DNA of 64,000 nucleotides, from assembly GCF_000521485.1 (NCBI RefSeq), contig NZ_BAVS01000014.1, positions 1-64,000 of the forward strand, in the 5' to 3' direction. This DNA is from Gracilibacillus boraciitolerans JCM 21714 (GTDB lineage: Bacteria > Bacillota > Bacilli > Bacillales > Amphibacillaceae). The position numbers and the translations under genes were made by a program. Below are positions 60,452-64,000 of this stretch, one piece after another (within the stretch, counting starts at the first letter, position 1; every line of letters starts with the position of its first letter). Under the pieces are notes generated by a model. It was not told the origin of the DNA and searched no databases. It saw nothing but the letters and a program-made list of their open reading frames with translations.

Positions 60452-61601
60452 TTATTGATTCGTTTCACGTTTTTTGATTTCCTCTTCAATTCGTGTGATT
60501 CGATCCGCAATGGGAGGATGACTAGAACGCAAGACTTTGATCCAGAAAGCAGGTGAAATGTCTGTGTTTGATTGCTCTGCTAATTGACGATAACTTGCTA
60601 GTGCCGGTTCTAGATTATCTGTTTGTTTTATTGCATAGTGATCTGCTTGTATTTCCATTTGCCGTGATACCCACAGCTGAACAGGCTGTATTACCATTAA
60701 GATGATGACTGTTATTAGTAATAATTTTGTTAATGATGGTAGTTGGTAAGCATTTTTCCAATTTCGTGAAAGTCTTTGAAGCGCCAATAAAATAAATAGA
60801 CTTAATACAAGATACAGACCGATTCCCCCAATAAACATGTTGATAGATATAATGCGCAATCTCATGGGCCATAATAAATAAGATTTCGCTTGTTTGCATA
60901 CCTTCTATCGTAGTATCCCATAGCACAATCCGAGCATGATTAAAAATCCCTGTCACATATGCATTATAAGTAGAAACCTTTTCACTTTTGTTTACAACAA
61001 AAATATCAGAATCTGCAATTCCTGCCTCTGTTGTTAATTCGATTATAGACTCTTTAAGCTTTCCATTTTGAATTGGCGAGAAATCATCGAACAAAGGATC
61101 AATCCAGATGGGTTGAACAAACATAACAAAAAGAATAATCGGTATCAGTAAAAGCCACAAGATCCATCCCCAGATTAATGGCCATCTATTTATCACAAAC
61201 CTCGTTCCTGTCAATATGACGAATAGTGAGATCCAAAATAATCCTGTGCTAAGCAAACTCTCTAAAAGCCAGGCAAGAAACCCTTGCGTTCGAGTCCCTT
61301 CATTTTTGCTGATTACGTACCATGCCACTCGAAATGGAAAATGACTAAAATAATCCAAGCCAACTAAAAGGGAAGTAAATAAAAAGATTTTATATCTCTT
61401 TTCTTCTAATCGATGGATTACAGCAGTTTTTTTTATCAGCACAAATAGAATGAGCAGTTGTAACGGCCACATTGTAAAAAAGAACGCATGGGACAAAGCT
61501 CCATATCTCGTATCACTAAATGAATCAAGTGGATATAAGAAATAGAAATATATAAAATTGACTGTTATATATATGCCATATATGATAAACAATTTTTTCA
61601 T
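60452..61601 (-). CDS. yhfN: M48 family membrane metalloprotease (YhfN-like), one frameshift as sequenced
   Basis: Ste24-like zinc protease, about 382 residues when corrected, multiple N-terminal spans. Zinc motif HEIAH ([11 protein letters not shown]) ends the first part. The frame breaks at a 5-C run (60825-60829); 4 gives [21 protein letters not shown] and the C-terminal [28 protein letters not shown] (third zinc ligand). In B. subtilis yhfN lies in the same yhf region as lplJ and yhfH. Confidence 0.85.
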
Positions 61602-61733
61602 TAGTTTCTCTCCATTTTTAGAAAGTTTCTACATCTATTATCGACATTATACCTGCTGAATCTTTAATTAGGAAGTTTTACTAGTCACTTTGGGTGGATA
61701 CCAGTCACTTCTATAGATTAAGCAATCACTTTC

Positions 61734-61770
61734 AGAAAAAATCCTCCTATCTGATAAGATAAGAGGATGT
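61734..61770 (-). terminator. lplJ terminator
   Basis: ATCCTC-TATC with GATA-GAGGAT (61741-61768) and a T tail on the minus strand, just after the lplJ stop. Confidence 0.75.
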
Positions 61771-61774
61771 ATCA

Positions 61775-62773
61775 TTAATAAATTAAACCTAAGAGATCTT
61801 CTTTTGAAATTTTTCCTAGGTAATGAGAAACGTTGAGGTCACTTAATGCTTCGTCCATTGCACTGCGTTCATAACGCACACCTTTTAATTTCTCTTCTAA
61901 TTCACTTACATCACCAACTCCAAAGAAGTCACCATAGATTGTACACTGTTCAATAATACCTTTATGGACATCCAGACGCACATCAACCAGCCCACTATCA
62001 AATTTGTGTGTATGCTGAATATTGAATTTTGGTGATTTTCCAAAGTTCCATTCCCATTGTTGATAGCGTTCTTTTGATAATTCGTGAATGTTATCCCAAT
62101 CTTCATCTGTTAACACATATTGTGGAACATCCTCCACTTTCTCTACTTCGAATACATGTTTTAAAATGTGTGCTTTTAATTCATCCATGGATAACTTTTC
62201 TTCCATAAATTCAGAAATATTGGCAACACGGCTGCGAATTGATTTAATTCCTTTGGATTTAATTTTTTCTGTTTTCACATTTAAAGATCGAACAACATTT
62301 TCAATTTCAGAATCATACATTAATGTACCGTGACTAAACATGCGTCCTTTGGTAGTGAACTGTGCATTACCTGAAATTTTGCGCCCCCCTCTACAACAAG
62401 GTCGTTTCTACCTTTTAATTCTGCGGGCACTCCTAATTTGTTCAAAGCTGCGACTACTGGTTCTGTGAATTTAGCAAAGTTGTGAAAGCTATCGCCATCA
62501 TCTTTTGTAATAAAGCTGAAATTGAGGTTTCCCTCGTCATGATAGACAGCACCACCACCTGATAAACGACGAACCACCTTGATTCCATGTTCTTCGACAT
62601 AATCTGTATTGATTTCTTCTACTGTGTTTTGATTTTTTCCGATAATAATAGATGGCTGATTGATATAAAATAAAAGATATGTATCCTCTTCACCGAATTT
62701 TTTTAATACGTATTCTTCAATTGCAAGATTTATCTGTGGATCTGTAATCCCCCTTATTATCGATAAATTTCAT
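61775..62773 (-). CDS. lplJ: Lipoate-protein ligase LplJ, two frameshifts as sequenced
   Basis: Attaches free lipoate to the E2/GcvH proteins; about 331 residues when corrected, identical to the B. subtilis length. Three parts: MKFIDNKG (start ATG 62773, SD AAGGAG); then ITDPQINLAIEEYVLKK ... RRLSGGGAVYHDEGN ... GRNDLVVEG; then KISGNAQFTTKGRMFSHGTLMYDS to 61775. Break 1 is a 5-C run at 62749-62753 (4 restores it). Break 2 is a 6-C run at 62383-62388 (4 restores it). Confidence 0.9.
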
Positions 62774-62931
62774 GAATAAATGCACTCCTTCATATTAATT
62801 CTTCTCCATTTCTAGTATAAAAGAACATCTTAGATAAAACAATTCTTTCGAAATTGTACTAATACATGGTATTGATTTTTTTGAATTGTTATAATACAAT
62901 AAGGTTATGACACATTTCAGGAGGGCGTTTT

Positions 62932-63060
62932 ATGATAAACATCTTAGAATTTTATCGCAACATTCCCAGAAAAAAGTGCAAAAAATGCGGAAATGAAATT
63001 GTAGAAAAAGCAGATTGTTATCAAAACATCTGTGATCACTGCAGTCATCCCGCCATTTAA
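62932..63060 (+). CDS. yhfH: YhfH-like zinc-ribbon small protein
   Basis: 42 residues: MINILEFYRNIPRKKCKKCG, then NEIVEKADCY and CDHCSHPAI. Two CxxC pairs (CKKC, CDHC) fit a zinc ribbon. Same length and neighbours (lplJ, hemY region) as B. subtilis YhfH. SD CAGGAGGGCG, 7 bases from the ATG. Function unknown. Confidence 0.85.
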   Translation: MINILEFYRNIPRKKCKKCGNEIVEKADCYQNICDHCSHPAI

Positions 63061-63172
63061 CCTTTTAAAGTCTTTTACACCCATATCTTTCGTTCTTTTC
63101 ATCCTTACTTATCCTGCTGAACAAGGATGATGAACATTCCCATCCAATTAATCGAGATAGATGTAAAAGACA

Positions 63173-63209
63173 AACAAAAGAGCAGCTAATCATTAGCTGC
63201 TCTTTTGTT
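63173..63209. terminator. Terminator between yhfH and hemY
   Basis: 16-bp stem CAAAAGAGCAGCTAAT (63175-63190) with ATTAGCTGCTCTTTTG (63192-63207), bidirectional. Confidence 0.9.
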
Positions 63210-63240
63210 GATTTACAAGCCCCTATGGATGTGTTAGTCG

Positions 63241-64000
63241 TCACTCTGCTAAGAAATTCATAATTTTATCAACAGCTGTTTCCCCCTTGATCGATACAGT
63301 CCGGGATGCCAATTCCTCGATAAGAACTACCGGCAGTAAATACACCTGGAAGTTGATCAGATAATCCTCTTTCTAATTTCTCAATAAGTTGTTTATGCCC
63401 GATTTGATATTGAGGCATAGCGTTTTTCCAACGAGATACAACTGAAAATAATGGGTTACCTTCAATTTTCATAATTTTATTTAAATCGTGTAGAACTATT
63501 TCTTCTAATGCTTCATCTGAAAGATCGACAATTTCTTGATCACCTGGTCGTCCGAGATAACAGCGTAATAATGCTTTCCCTTCAGGCGCTGCTGTTTCTG
63601 GCCATTTTTTATGTGTCCACGTGCAAGCTGTAATGCGATAGTTACTATTACGAGATACAACAAAACCCGTCCCATCAATATCATTTTTTACCGCCGATTG
63701 ATCGAAGGCTAATGCAACATTGGAAACAGAAGTGGCTCTGATGTCATCTAATTCCGTGACAAAATCATAAGACCGTAACATCTGTTTCATAACAGGATAA
63801 GGAGTTGTGATTAACACACTATCACTTAAAAATTCTGTACCATCTTGTAGTCGAATCTGATATCCGTTTCCCATTTTTGAAATAGATTCCACAGCTGTCT
63901 GCGTTGATACTATATCTCCCAGTGATTCTGCTAATGCTTCCACTAAGGTTTGTAAACCGCCTTCAATACTATAAAACATACTTCGCTTCTTAGCTGCTAC
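63241..64000 (-). CDS. hemY: HemY-type (copro)porphyrinogen oxidase, 3' part; one frameshift as sequenced
   Basis: C-terminal part of the FAD-dependent oxidase of haem synthesis (CgoX in Gram-positives). Visible: MFYSIEGGLQTLVEALAE, SDSVLITTPYP, ...LRCYLGRPGDQEI..., and YRGIGIPDCIDQG. The N-terminal FAD domain lies beyond 64000. A 5-C run (63282-63286) cuts the end; 4 gives DQGETAVDKIMNFLAE with TGA at 63241. Confidence 0.9.

Overview
The window is from a low-GC Gram-positive Bacillaceae chromosome. Most genes have clear Bacillus subtilis counterparts in recognisable syntenic blocks, with Gracilibacillus/Oceanobacillus-like protein flavour (genus not proven). No rRNA, tRNA, CRISPR array, prophage or intact insertion sequence was seen.

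Layout. 145-21415 is the yjb/opp/fab block, mostly minus strand: pepF, coiA, an MFS exporter, mecA, spx, yjbC, a DUF4015 glycosidase, oppABCDF, plus-strand trpS with a tryptophan T-box, yjbA, fabF, fabH (with a FapR-like operator) and med. 21742-28865 holds a yjzD-like gene, uppP and the yitS-yitW block. 28961-34297 holds a MATE exporter, a degenerate membrane-anchored GH13 protein and asnB/asnO. 34716-49376 holds yisL, a DUF418 protein, the spore-coat gerPA-F operon with a sigma-K-type promoter, the addB-addA recombination nuclease, a candidate small RNA, signal peptidase I, yhjE, yhjD, comK and a DUF3939 gene. 49440-55529 is accessory: a methyltransferase behind a leucine T-box, a phosphotransferase, serine hydrolase, DinB-like proteins, a DUF1835 protein and an orphan AbrB-type antitoxin under a long palindrome. 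55622-58799 is a GH127 glycosidase with a divergent AraC regulator. 58834-64000 holds a small phospholipase A2-like gene, a coiled-coil protein, an M48 protease, lplJ, yhfH and the 3' part of hemY.

How the genes connect. Spx, MecA, ComK, Med and CoiA are the proteolysis/competence circuit. OppABCDF imports peptides and PepF degrades them. FabH and FabF start and extend fatty acids. GerPA-F lets germinants through the spore coat. AddAB processes double-strand breaks.

The most unusual property is at sequence level. More than 40 G or C homopolymers are exactly 7 long. In conserved motifs they usually add one Gly or Pro to the family pattern (4 to 7), while other tracts (4 to 5, 4 to 6, 5 to 7) break frame. 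Separately, A/T runs are one base short in comK, addB and the antitoxin, and three genes lost one G in the same TATGGC context. About twenty genes, including fabF, are therefore interrupted as sequenced. Consensus or assembly error is the leading explanation, a real slippage process the alternative. Frameshifted genes are given as single features over the reconstructed span.
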